DNA of 51,049 bases from the NCBI GenBank assembly GCA_963632245.1, contig CAVGTF010000003.1:1-51049 (forward strand), given 5' to 3'. This DNA is from UBA1724 sp963632245. GTDB lineage: Bacteria > Verrucomicrobiota > Lentisphaeria > Oligosphaerales > Oligosphaeraceae. Each line of letters starts with the position of its first letter. Position 1 is the stretch's first letter. A program made the position numbers and the translations under genes. The notes below the pieces were generated by a model. It was not told the DNA's origin, did no database searches, and saw only the letters and a list, made by a program, of their open reading frames with translations. Below are positions 1 through 8,090 of this stretch, one piece after another.

Positions 1-107
1 GCTCGCTTTTTCTACGGGAATTCCTATACCGAGCATTACGGATGTCAATTTGCAATTCCCGGACCCCGTTCCGGGAGGCATCCCCTGAGATTTATATGGT
101 CTCCAGG

Positions 108-764
108 CTACTCCTCCTCCTGGGGAGTGTCTTCGGTGCCGCGCTCGGTCTGCTTGATCTTGGCGGAGAGCACCGCCAGGCCGCCGGCAATCACCTCGCG
201 CTGGACGATGACGCCCGGCGGGACCTGCAGGCAGACGTTGGCGAAGTTCCAGAGATATTTGATGCCCAGGGAGACCAGGATGTCGCAGGTCAATTGGGCG
301 CCCACTGCGGGGACGCACAGGATTCCCACCTTCGGGGGATCCGCCTTGAGGCGCGTCCGGATCTCCGCGATGTCGTGGATCCGGAAACCGTGGACCAGGT
401 GGCCGATCTTCGCGGGATCCGAGTCAAAGACCGAGGTGATCCGGAAGTGGTATGCCTGGAAATCCGTGAAGCCCAAAAGCGCCGTCCCCAGGGCCCCCGC
501 GCCCACTAGCGCCGCCGTGGAGGGCTTGTCCCAGCCCACAAAACGCAGAATTGCGTCAATGAGCTCGTTGACGCGGAAACCATGGCGGCGATTGCCACGC
601 AAACCCGTCATGGCCACATCCTTGCGCACTAAAATGTGCGGAATGTTCATGTAGGCCGCCAAATCCGCACAGGAGACCCACTCTTCCCCCGCAATCTGCA
701 TGCGCATCAGTCGATGCAGGTAGGTGGGCATGCGACGCATTGTCGGTGTACGGAGGAGTTTCAT
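108..764 (-). CDS. rex: Rex-type redox-sensing transcriptional repressor
   Basis: Rex proteins sense the NADH/NAD+ ratio and repress fermentation and anaerobic respiration genes when NADH is low. The 218-aa product has an N-terminal winged-helix region (about 10-75) and then a Rossmann fold with the dinucleotide motif VGAGALG at 87-93. Length fits the family (about 210 aa). I chose the ATG at 764 because the open frame runs 51 codons further upstream into basic, unrelated sequence, while MKLLRTPTMRRM is a normal Rex beginning. The C-terminal tail is acidic (ending TPQEEE). It is transcribed alone, divergently from the gene at 1058. I see no clear Rex operator (TTGTGAA-N4-TTCACAA type) in the intergenic region. 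The first 107 bases of the window hold no gene I can support. Confidence 0.9.
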   Translation of the reverse strand: MKLLRTPTMRRMPTYLHRLMRMQIAGEEWVSCADLAAYMNIPHILVRKDVAMTGLRGNRRHGFRVNELIDAILRFVGWDKPSTAALVGAGALGTALLGFTDFQAYHFRITSVFDSDPAKIGHLVHGFRIHDIAEIRTRLKADPPKVGILCVPAVGAQLTCDILVSLGIKYLWNFANVCLQVPPGVIVQREVIAGGLAVLSAKIKQTERGTEDTPQEEE

Positions 765-1057
765 GGCGGTTTGGGGGTGAGGCGACACGGTGAAGAAGAC
801 TACAAGGCGGATACGACGGGAAAAAGATCGGCGTGCGCACGGCGGGATTTTTCCGGGTGCGCTTTTGTGTAATGCTCCTAATATATCATCCCGGAAGGGG
901 ACTTTCTTCGGGCGCAACCGGTGAGTGCGGTTCCGATTACATTACAAGCGATTCCCTTTTTCTATGGGGGCTTGGGGGGAGGGCGGTGCTGTTGTGCTGT
1001 CCGAGTCTTGTTTTCCTTTTTTGTGTCGTCAGCGTCGAATCCGAGGAGTTTTCTTCC
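765..1057. other. Divergent intergenic region between rex and the barrel-like gene
   Basis: This 293-base stretch separates two divergent starts and must hold both promoters. It has an AT-rich patch at about 860-890 (taatat-like) and long T/G-rich runs at 940-1030. I cannot assign -35/-10 elements with confidence and found no strong inverted repeat. Confidence 0.4.
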
Positions 1058-1963
1058 ATGCGTCGTCTGCTTCTTTCCGTTTTTGGTCTTTTGTTGTTTG
1101 CGGGGATGTGCTTTGGGCAATCTCGGGAAGCGCGCCAGATCTTTTTGAATCCGGTGTTAGGGCAGTCCATTCCGGTTCCGAAGCCCGCGCCGTCTCCCTC
1201 TCCCGCGCCTGCGTCGGTAGTTGTGCCGATGGATGCGGAGTTTGATCCGCATTTGTCTTTAGGGGGCGGGTTTTCTTCGGGATACATTCGGGATGGCTGG
1301 TGTGAGAATTCCTCGCCGGTATTGGGCATGCAGGCGGAGTTCATGGAGGGCGGCATGTATGTGGGGATTCGCTCCACCTACGACTTTTCGGGCAAGGCGG
1401 GTCGTCGTCGGCACTTCCAGGATAGCCGGCTTTATCTGGGATACTCCATGCCCTTCCGGGAAACCGGTTCTTTTGGACCCGTCTCCGTGGACATTTGCTG
1501 GACCTATAATACCTATCCTGGTCACTCTGGGGAGAACTCCGGCTCTCTTTCCGTGGGATTGAATCTGGAGGAGATTTGGCGGAGTGGCCGGTTTGTGGTG
1601 ACGGGTGGAGTCACCCTGGAGCATAACTATGGCAAGAACGAGACCTTCGTTGCCACGGAGGCGGCATGCCATCTTTCTTTGGCGGGGGAGGGCGCACTCC
1701 AGTGGGAGAATGCCCTAGTGCTTTTCTGGGGCGACAGCGGCCGCATGCGCCGCATGACCGCTTCCGAGAATGCCGGAAATGCGCTGTACACCCTGATGTG
1801 GCGCAGCGCCCTTCCCTGGGATTTGGGACACGGCTGGTCGGTGACTCCCTACGCGGAGATCCTCTTCCATCCGGATCGGCGGGCGCGGGAGGCCGCCCGC
1901 GAGGACGCTTTCAACTCCGCGGCCACCGCGCTGGCGGGAGTGCGCCTCTCCTATTTCTATTAG
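1058..1963 (+). CDS. Secreted protein, probable outer-membrane beta-barrel
   Basis: Function unknown. The 301-aa product starts with a clear signal peptide (MRRLLLSVFGLLLFAGMCFG, cleavage near residue 20), followed by a Pro/Ala-rich linker (about 38-60). The rest shows alternating polar/aromatic strands typical of outer-membrane barrels (for example GGMYVGIRSTYDF and VSVDICWTYNTY). It ends in aromatic residues (RLSYFY), as many outer-membrane proteins do. The ATG at 1058 is chosen over an upstream in-frame ATG at 833 because GAGGAG lies 9 bases before it and the signal peptide begins there. The MFS gene follows 35 bases later on the same strand, so the two may be co-transcribed. I do not recognise a specific family. 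Confidence 0.7.
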   Translation: MRRLLLSVFGLLLFAGMCFGQSREARQIFLNPVLGQSIPVPKPAPSPSPAPASVVVPMDAEFDPHLSLGGGFSSGYIRDGWCENSSPVLGMQAEFMEGGMYVGIRSTYDFSGKAGRRRHFQDSRLYLGYSMPFRETGSFGPVSVDICWTYNTYPGHSGENSGSLSVGLNLEEIWRSGRFVVTGGVTLEHNYGKNETFVATEAACHLSLAGEGALQWENALVLFWGDSGRMRRMTASENAGNALYTLMWRSALPWDLGHGWSVTPYAEILFHPDRRAREAAREDAFNSAATALAGVRLSYFY

Positions 1964-1998
1964 GCGCGTAGCGAGGTTTTTGGAGGATCTGAGATATC

Positions 1999-3348
1999 AT
2001 GGAGGAATTCGCGGGAGTCGGAGAGACAGGACACCAGGACGGACAGCCCTACTGGCGTAGAAACCTGACGGTGCTGTGGTTCTCTCAGTTCGTCTCGCTG
2101 TGCGGATTCTCCATGTCCGTGCCCTTCGCGCCCTATTTTCTGCGGGAACTCTCGGAGGGCGCCAGCGAATCCCGGGTGAGGCTCTATGCGGGACTCTCCT
2201 CTTTGTTGACGCAGCTGGCCTTCGCCATCATGGCGCCTATCTGGGGAATGCTGGCGGATCGTTTTGGTCGCAAGCGGATGGTCTTGCGTGCCGCGGGCAT
2301 GGGTGCCGTAGTGTTAGGATGCATGGGGCTCTGCCAGGAGGTCTGGCAGTTCTTGGCTCTGCGTTTCCTCCAGGGGTGCTTCACGGGCACCATCGCCGCC
2401 TCCACCACTCTGGTGGCCTGTTGCACGCCGCAAAAGCGGCAGGGATACGCCCTGGGAATCCTCTCCAGCTCCGTCTACTCCGGGGATATGACCGGATTGC
2501 TTTTGGGGGGAGTGCTGGCGGGACGCTTCGGATTTCGGAACTCCTTCCATATCTCCTGCGGACTGCTTATGATCACCACACTTCTGGTGCTCCTGTTTGT
2601 CCGCGAGGACTTCACGCCCCTCCGGAAGGCGGTGGGCAGTGCGGTCCAGAAGGCGGCAAAGGCCACGGCATTTCGCACGACCTGGGCCGTGGTGGTTCTC
2701 CCCGCACTCCCCGTGTTGTTGATCTACGGATGCTGCTCTCTGGGACGCCTCATGGACCAGTCCCAGATCGCCCTCTATGTGGAACTGCTCAACGGCGGCG
2801 TGGGGTATCCAGGACGCGAACTCTACACCGGATGGATCATGGGCGCTGGCGCCTTGGGTGCGGTGACGGCCGGATTCTTGCTGGCGCGCTACATCGACCG
2901 CCATGCGGCGCGGATGGCGACGCTGATGGGACTTGGCGCGGCGCTGGCGGTGCTGGTTATGGCGGCGCTGCCCTTCGTTGTGCCCTTCACCCCCCGTGTC
3001 TCCCTCTTTGGCATGGGGCAGGCGACGACCTGGGCGGTAGTCGCAATGATCCCCCTGCGCTTTGTCATGATATTCTGCGGCGGTGGCATGGAGCCCGTCT
3101 GCACCGCCTGGATTGCGAAGGTCACTCTCCCCGAGAATCGTGGCGCCATGTTCGGGTATGCCCAGGCGGTGCGCTCCATTGGCTCTGGACTGGGACATCT
3201 TGGGGCGTGTTTTGTGGCGCCGATTTTGGGCGTCAACGCGGTATACTGGGTGATCCCCGTGGCCTTCCTCGTTATGGTTGCCATGGTGGGCGCCTTCAAG
3301 GGCCGCATCCAGCGCCGCGTCCTGCAGGTGCAGCAGGCTATTGGTTGA
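1999..3348 (+). CDS. Major facilitator superfamily transporter
   Basis: A 449-aa multi-spanning membrane protein, probably a drug or metabolite/proton antiporter in the inner membrane. The MFS motif A (GMLADRFGRKRM, residues 83-94) lies between the second and third membrane segments, and about 12 hydrophobic segments can be counted. A purine-rich TGGAGGA sits 12-18 bases before the ATG. The substrate cannot be inferred from sequence alone. The 3' end overlaps the convergent folC stop by 11 bases (3338-3348), leaving no room for a terminator between the two genes. Confidence 0.85.
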   Translation: MEEFAGVGETGHQDGQPYWRRNLTVLWFSQFVSLCGFSMSVPFAPYFLRELSEGASESRVRLYAGLSSLLTQLAFAIMAPIWGMLADRFGRKRMVLRAAGMGAVVLGCMGLCQEVWQFLALRFLQGCFTGTIAASTTLVACCTPQKRQGYALGILSSSVYSGDMTGLLLGGVLAGRFGFRNSFHISCGLLMITTLLVLLFVREDFTPLRKAVGSAVQKAAKATAFRTTWAVVVLPALPVLLIYGCCSLGRLMDQSQIALYVELLNGGVGYPGRELYTGWIMGAGALGAVTAGFLLARYIDRHAARMATLMGLGAALAVLVMAALPFVVPFTPRVSLFGMGQATTWAVVAMIPLRFVMIFCGGGMEPVCTAWIAKVTLPENRGAMFGYAQAVRSIGSGLGHLGACFVAPILGVNAVYWVIPVAFLVMVAMVGAFKGRIQRRVLQVQQAIG

Positions 3349-4609
3349 TATTGCCGCCTTTGCGTTCTTCGCCGGCGAAGAATTGTTCGCCGATGAGTGC
3401 GGTGAAGAAGGACCCCGTGAAGAGGAGCGGCTCGTCCTGGGGGAGTTGCGCGGGGCTTTCCAGATCGGGGATGATCTCCCGCACAGGAAGACCCGTCTCT
3501 CGGGCAGCGGCCTCCAGCTGCGGCAGCGCGCTACCGCGGGGCGTGTGTGGGCTGGTCAGGATAAAGTCCCCCCGCAAGCCCTTCAGACCCTCCACAATGC
3601 CACGGACATCCTTGCCCGGGACGCTCCCCAGTACGCAGTGGAAGGAGACGCCCGGATAGCAACTCTCCAGCGCCTCCCTTAGACGTCGGGCACTGTCGCC
3701 ATTGTGGGCGGCATCCAGAATCACCGGCGGATTTTCGCGGATGCGTTCAAAGCGTGCGCGGAGGCGTGGGGGGCGGAAGGCCTCCTGCTTCGGCGAGAGC
3801 CCCAGGAGCCCCACGGCCGTCCAGGCGACGCAGAAGTTCTCCTTGAGATAGGGCGGCGTGGAGGACAATTGTAGCCAATCCAGGGGACACTCCTTCGGGG
3901 ACAATGGTCGATGCAGGGGCGCGTGGAGGCGCGCTGCGGTTTCGCGGACGACCTCTTCCGCCTGGGAGTATGGTTGTTTCGCCAGCAAGATCGGGGTCCC
4001 TTCTCGCAGAATCCCCGCCTTCTCCGCCGCAATTTGACGGATGTCGTTTCCCAACAGCGCCATATGGTCGTAGCTCAAGGGTGTGATGATGGCTAGCTCC
4101 TTTTTGCGCGGATAGTTCGTGGAGTCCACTCGACCGCCAATCCCGGTCTCCAGCACCGCGTATTCGGCGCCCATCTTGCGGAAATATTGCAAGGCGAGCA
4201 CTGTGAAGAGCTCAAAGAGCGAGGGATGCAATCCCGCTTCCCGAACCCTCTGGCACAATGGAATCGCCAAGGATTCCAGCTCCTCGTAGGTGGCAAGCCG
4301 CCCATTCCACTGGAAGCGCTCCCGCACCGTGTCCAGGTGCGGACTGGAAAAGACGCCGCAGGAATGCCCCGATGCCGTGATTAGCGCGCCTGTCAGATAC
4401 GAAGTCGTCCCCTTGCCCTTCGTTCCCGCGACGTGCACCAGCTTCAACGATTCCTCCGGATGACCCGCCGCCTCCGCCAAGGGAATCAGCCGCGACAAGT
4501 CGTAGTTCGACATGTCGTGCTGCTTCCCGACATCCTTCTCCAGGTCGTAGAATTCCTGGAAGATGCGGAAGAAGGCGGCTTCGCGAACGGGATCAAGGTC
4601 TTGTAGCAT
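3338..4609 (-). CDS. folC: Folylpolyglutamate synthase / dihydrofolate synthase
   Basis: Adds glutamate to dihydropteroate and/or folate, using ATP, in the cytoplasm. The 423-aa product (from the ATG at 4609) has the Mur-ligase-type P-loop AGTKGKGTTS at about 61-70, the substrate loop ETGIGGR at 154-160 and DAAHNG at 299-304. Length matches bacterial FolC (about 420 aa). The frame is open 39 codons further upstream to an ATG at 4726, but that stretch has no FolC similarity I recognise. Neither start has a convincing Shine-Dalgarno sequence. No partner gene of folate synthesis is adjacent. The gene converges on, and overlaps, the MFS transporter gene. Confidence 0.92.
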   Translation of the reverse strand: MLQDLDPVREAAFFRIFQEFYDLEKDVGKQHDMSNYDLSRLIPLAEAAGHPEESLKLVHVAGTKGKGTTSYLTGALITASGHSCGVFSSPHLDTVRERFQWNGRLATYEELESLAIPLCQRVREAGLHPSLFELFTVLALQYFRKMGAEYAVLETGIGGRVDSTNYPRKKELAIITPLSYDHMALLGNDIRQIAAEKAGILREGTPILLAKQPYSQAEEVVRETAARLHAPLHRPLSPKECPLDWLQLSSTPPYLKENFCVAWTAVGLLGLSPKQEAFRPPRLRARFERIRENPPVILDAAHNGDSARRLREALESCYPGVSFHCVLGSVPGKDVRGIVEGLKGLRGDFILTSPHTPRGSALPQLEAAARETGLPVREIIPDLESPAQLPQDEPLLFTGSFFTALIGEQFFAGEERKGGNINQ

Positions 4610-4935
4610 GGGACAAAAGGAAATTCGGGGATTTTGCGGGAACGGCGCATAAGGTAATGCGATTCCAACACCCCTGGCCTGAGTGATATGCCCTCCTTCC
4701 TCATTCTTCGCGCGCCGATTTGTCATAGAGAGTCTTGATGACTTGCCGGAGCCTTCACTTGTCTAGCGATCAATCTGGTTTCCTCCTAGGCATCCTTTCT
4801 TCATGACAGGGGATAAAAAAAGGATTACACCTCATTTTCTTGGGACACTAGCGGGATATGATTCCCAAAAAAAGAAAGACGCCTCATCGGGTAGCGGTGA
4901 GACGTCCTTTGGGAAAATTCGGATGTGTGTTGTGG
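4610..4935. other. Intergenic region between folC and the phasin-like gene
   Basis: 326 bases between two minus-strand genes. The part near 4864-4906 is the terminator of the upstream phasin-like gene (listed separately). The rest, 4610-4860, should hold the folC promoter, but I cannot point to clear elements. No open frame here looks like a gene. Confidence 0.5.
4867..4906 (-). terminator. Rho-independent terminator of the phasin-like gene
   Basis: Read on the minus strand, a 9-bp stem (arms 4898-4906 and 4878-4886, one G-T wobble) with an 11-base loop is followed by a T-rich run (4867-4877). It sits about 30 bases downstream of the stop codon at 4936. Confidence 0.8.
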
Positions 4936-5241
4936 TTACTTCTCGGCCTTGAGGGCGGCGATCTCGGCCTCAAGCTTGTCGAGCTTCTCCAGGATCTTGT
5001 CCAGCTTTGCGGAGAGGGGCATGTATTCGCCCAGCTTTTCGCTGTGTTCCTTGAAGGACTGGGAGAGCTTTTCGCGGGCCGCCTTTCCTTCTTCCACCAG
5101 CTTCGCCTTCAGGTCCTCCTTCTCGCCGGGCTTCACGCCCACCTTTTCCAGGGTGTCCTTCACCAGATCATCCACCTTGGAGCAGGCCACGGAGGCCACG
5201 CCCAGACCCAGATTGAAACCCTCTTCCAGAAGATTCAGCAT
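4936..5241 (-). CDS. Small phasin-like / helical protein
   Basis: The 101-aa product starts MLNLLEEGFNLGLGVASVA, a short hydrophobic N-terminal segment. A highly charged amphipathic helix follows (about 28-101), ending in a heptad-like coiled coil (KLDKILEKLDKLEAEIAALK). This layout resembles the small phasin-family or granule-associated proteins often annotated in anaerobes; a true polyhydroxyalkanoate role is not shown. The ATG at 5241 is preferred over one nine codons upstream because GGGAGGA lies 7 bases before it. It is a single-gene unit with its own terminator and faces the antitoxin gene divergently. Confidence 0.7.
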   Translation of the reverse strand: MLNLLEEGFNLGLGVASVACSKVDDLVKDTLEKVGVKPGEKEDLKAKLVEEGKAAREKLSQSFKEHSEKLGEYMPLSAKLDKILEKLDKLEAEIAALKAEK

Positions 5242-5355
5242 TCTACATTCCTCCCGGCACTGCGGCACGGTTGCGGTTCATGAACTCACGGATCAAATAG
5301 TCAACTTTTGGAAAACGGAAGAGAATATACCCCGCTTCTCGGGAGTTTTCGCATT

Positions 5356-5377
5356 TTGCACGGAAATTTTCGTGCAA
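5356..5377. promoter_or_regulatory. Perfect 7-bp inverted repeat upstream of the antitoxin gene
   Basis: Arms TTGCACG (5356-5362) and CGTGCAA (5371-5377) flank an 8-base AT-rich centre containing AAATTT. It lies about 80 bases before the antitoxin start and about 115 bases before the divergent phasin-like start. The shape is that of an operator for a dimeric repressor. Antitoxins of the RelB/DinJ class usually bind such sites in their own promoters, so autoregulation is a reasonable inference. Confidence 0.5.
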
Positions 5378-5458
5378 TGCAATGCAGAATAGCTGTTCCT
5401 GCCGAAAATTTCTTAGAATTCTGGTGTGTTCTGGGTGTAGTTGTCTATATTAGACGGC

Positions 5459-5701
5459 ATGACGAAACCGAAGTCCACCAATTTGAGCATCCGTCTGGAG
5501 ATGGAGTTGAAGAAGGATGCGGAGGAGTTGTTTGGGAGTCTAGGCATGAGCCTGACGACCGCCTTCAATGTCTTTCTGCGCCAGTCATTGAAGGTGCAGG
5601 GGTTGCCCTTTTCCGTGACCCGTCGTCGCGAGGAGTCCCCTTCTGCTGCCGCTGACGACAAGCCAGTGGAGAAATCGGACGAGGAGTCCGGCGAATCCTG
5701 A
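5459..5701 (+). CDS. RelB/DinJ-family antitoxin, orphan
   Basis: An 80-aa ribbon-helix-helix protein. The N-terminus (TNLSIRLEMELKKDAEELFG) and the following LGMSLTTAFNVFLRQSL match the RelB/DinJ antitoxin pattern: a beta strand, two helices, and a conserved G-[ML]-S/T-x-T-A-F core. The C-terminal third (about 57-80) is acidic and Ser/Pro-rich. Start is the ATG at 5459; an in-frame TTG at 5441 is also possible. The usual RelE/YafQ toxin partner is absent: a terminator follows within 25 bases and then a minus-strand gene begins. It may act as a stand-alone regulator, act on a toxin elsewhere, or be a leftover. Confidence 0.8.
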   Translation: MTKPKSTNLSIRLEMELKKDAEELFGSLGMSLTTAFNVFLRQSLKVQGLPFSVTRRREESPSAAADDKPVEKSDEESGES

Positions 5702-5724
5702 TACGCATCTGTGCTAGAAATGCG

Positions 5725-5764
5725 AAAAGGCATCCCGAGTTTTGGTTCGGGATGCCTTTTTTTT
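5725..5764. terminator. Bidirectional Rho-independent terminator
   Basis: A perfect 14-bp stem (5725-5738 with 5747-5760; core GGCATCCCGA/TCGGGATGCC) with an 8-base loop. It has T4 plus TTTT after it on the plus strand and A4 before it, so it can work in both directions. It lies between the antitoxin gene and the convergent DUF3014-like gene. Confidence 0.9.
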
Positions 5765-5802
5765 GTTGCTCTTGGAATTGTCGTGTTCGGTCAGTTGGGC
5801 GT

Positions 5803-6666
5803 TTACGGCAGGAGTTTGAGGATTTCCTCGCAGAGGATGCGGAGTCTCGTGCAGTTTTGGGGGCCGGTTCTGACGAGGGCCTTTTGGGCGAGGGAGAGAT
5901 TTTGGAAGACGGGGTCCTTGTAGTCGTAGAGGCCGGGTCGTCCGGAGGGGATCAATTCTGGATCGAAATCGAATTCGGGGATGGACGCCAGATGTCGGAG
6001 TGCGGCGTCCAGGCGTTGCGGGAAGTCATCGGCCTGTGAGTCTCCGGCTTCGCGGAGGAGTTCCTGGAGCTTCGGGGTGGCCAGCAGGAGCCACTTCGCT
6101 ATGGACTCGGCGGGGATTGCGGCGATGGCATTCACCCATGGCGCGAGTCGCTGCTGGGTGGCGGGGGTGGCAGCGAGCCATCCCTGCGCATTTCGGGTGG
6201 CGCGGAAGGGCGCGAGGGTATTGGGGAATCCTGGTGGGGGCTTCGGGAGCTCTCCCTGGGAGACGGCATCGATGGCCAGTGCCAGATATCGGAGGAAGCC
6301 CTCCTGGGAGAGCAGTGCGCGCAGCAGGGTGCTTTCGGTCAGCGTCTCGGCGGCCTGGAGGAGCTCCTGGTCGGAGGGAATCCGGTCGTCCACGAGGTCC
6401 TCGGGCTCCGGGGCGTCTTCTAATGTCGTGGCCTCCGGGAGGCCGCTGGCGTCCTCCTGCGGGGCGTCAGCGGGCGCACCATACTGTCCGGCGAGATATC
6501 CGTCGGGGGTCCAGGCGCCGGTGGGGGCGCCTGGATTGGGGACAGGCACGGCATTCTCCTCCTGTGGTGTGGGGGGCTCCTGGTGGAGTCGGACCCAGTA
6601 GTATCCGCCACCCAAGATAAGCAGGGTGACCAGCGGTGCTAGCAGGAGGAGTGCCTTACGTGTCAT
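5803..6666 (-). CDS. DUF3014-like membrane-anchored protein
   Basis: 287 aa with a single N-terminal membrane anchor (about 4-24), a long Pro/Ala/Glu-rich linker (30-95) and a globular helical domain. The segment at about 110-140 (STLLRALLSQEGFLRYLALA) resembles the conserved core of DUF3014, a family of anchored proteins with no assigned function; the domain would face the periplasm. It starts 12 bases after the asnS stop, so it is probably co-transcribed with asnS. There is no enzyme motif I recognise. Confidence 0.6.
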   Translation of the reverse strand: MTRKALLLLAPLVTLLILGGGYYWVRLHQEPPTPQEENAVPVPNPGAPTGAWTPDGYLAGQYGAPADAPQEDASGLPEATTLEDAPEPEDLVDDRIPSDQELLQAAETLTESTLLRALLSQEGFLRYLALAIDAVSQGELPKPPPGFPNTLAPFRATRNAQGWLAATPATQQRLAPWVNAIAAIPAESIAKWLLLATPKLQELLREAGDSQADDFPQRLDAALRHLASIPEFDFDPELIPSGRPGLYDYKDPVFQNLSLAQKALVRTGPQNCTRLRILCEEILKLLP

Positions 6667-6678
6667 GTGGTGTATTTT

Positions 6679-8076
6679 TTAGAATTCGATTTCGCGGGGA
6701 GCGCGGGGGAACGGGATGACATCGCGGATATTTGCCATGCCGGTGCAGAAGCGGACCATTCGCTCGAAGCCCAGACCGAAGCCGGAGTGGGGCACGGTGC
6801 CGAAGCGGCGCAGATCTAGATACCACCAGTAGGTGGCGGGATCCATGCCCAGCTCGCGGATGCGGGCTTCCAGGACATCCAGGCGCTCTTCGCGCTGGCT
6901 GCCGCCGATGATTTCGCCCACCTCGGGCAGCAGCACATCCATGGCGGCGACGGTTTTTCCGTCGTCGTTCTGCCGCATATAGAAGGCCTTGATTTCCTTG
7001 GGGTAGTTCATGACGGTGACGGGGCCGTCGAAGATCTTTTCGGCAAGATAGCGTTCGTGTTCGCTCTGGAGATCGGCGCCCCAATAGGGCTTGAACTCGA
7101 AGGCATCGGCATTCTTCTCCAGCAGCTTGATGGCCTCATCGTAGGTGATGCGGGCGAACTTTGCGGTGGCCAGGCGGTTGAGGCGGTCCCAGAGGCCCTT
7201 CTCGATGCGCTGATCGCAGAACTTCAGGTCCTCGGGGCACTCCTGGACCACGGCGGTGAAGAGTGCGCGGAGGTAGTCCTCGGCTACATCGGCATTGTCC
7301 TGGAGGTCGGCGAAGGCGATCTCGGGCTCGATCATCCAGAATTCGGAGAGGTGTCGGGTGGTGTTGGACTTTTCGGCGCGGAAGGTGGGTCCGAAGGTAT
7401 AGACGCTTCCCAGGGCGCAGGCGTGGGTCTCGGCCTCCAGCTGTCCGGAGACAGTGAGGTTCACGGCCTTTCCGAAGAAGTCCTGCTGCATATCGACCTT
7501 TCCGGTCTCGGGATTCCGGGGGAGCTTCTCCAGGTCGAGCGTCGTGACCTGGAACATCTCTCCTGCGCCCTCGCAGTCACTGGCGGTGAGGATAGGGGCG
7601 TTGAAGTAGTAGAATCCGCGTCCCTGGAAGAAGCGATGGGTCGCCATGGCGAGGCAGTTTCGGATTCGTGCGACGCAGCCGAAGGTATTGGTGCGGGGGC
7701 GCAGGTGCGCCACTTCGCGGAGCTTCTCGAAGGAGATGCGCCCCTTGCTGAGGGGGTACTTCAGGGGATCGCAGGTGCCCAGGACCTGCAGGGTGTCCGC
7801 ATGGAGCTCCACGGCCTGGCCGGCGGCGGGGCTCTCGGTGAGCTTGCCGGTGACCAGCACCGCGCAGCCGGGATAGAGCTTCAGGACCTCGTCGTCGTAG
7901 TTGGGGAGGCTCTTTGGGGCCACAACCTGGAGGTTCGCGAAGGAGGAGCCGTCGTTGATCTCCACGAAGGAGAAGCCGCCCTTGGAGTCGCGGCGGGTGC
8001 GGACCCATCCGGCGACGGTGAGAGTGGTGCCGAAGTCCCGGCAGGCGAGGGCGGATTTGATGACCGTGTGTTTCAT
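6679..8076 (-). CDS. asnS: Asparaginyl-tRNA synthetase
   Basis: Class II aminoacyl-tRNA synthetase charging tRNA-Asn. The 465-aa product has an N-terminal OB-fold anticodon-binding domain (about 15-105) and a class II core with motif 2 FRAEKSNTTRH at 232-242. Motif 3 lies near the end (GLGFERMVRF, then the terminal RDVIPFPRAP). Length equals that of the E. coli enzyme (466 aa). The ATG at 8076 is chosen because the N-terminus MKHTVIKSAL aligns with the family; the frame runs 33 codons further upstream without similarity. It lies in the minus-strand block, 14 bases after the next upstream gene. Confidence 0.96.
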   Translation of the reverse strand: MKHTVIKSALACRDFGTTLTVAGWVRTRRDSKGGFSFVEINDGSSFANLQVVAPKSLPNYDDEVLKLYPGCAVLVTGKLTESPAAGQAVELHADTLQVLGTCDPLKYPLSKGRISFEKLREVAHLRPRTNTFGCVARIRNCLAMATHRFFQGRGFYYFNAPILTASDCEGAGEMFQVTTLDLEKLPRNPETGKVDMQQDFFGKAVNLTVSGQLEAETHACALGSVYTFGPTFRAEKSNTTRHLSEFWMIEPEIAFADLQDNADVAEDYLRALFTAVVQECPEDLKFCDQRIEKGLWDRLNRLATAKFARITYDEAIKLLEKNADAFEFKPYWGADLQSEHERYLAEKIFDGPVTVMNYPKEIKAFYMRQNDDGKTVAAMDVLLPEVGEIIGGSQREERLDVLEARIRELGMDPATYWWYLDLRRFGTVPHSGFGLGFERMVRFCTGMANIRDVIPFPRAPREIEF

Positions 8077-8090
8077 GGGATGCGTTTTTT

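Noticed and set aside
833..1057. 75 extra N-terminal codons for the barrel-like protein
   Set aside because: The signal peptide and ribosome binding site place the start at 1058; the upstream codons give an unrelated hydrophobic/basic stretch.
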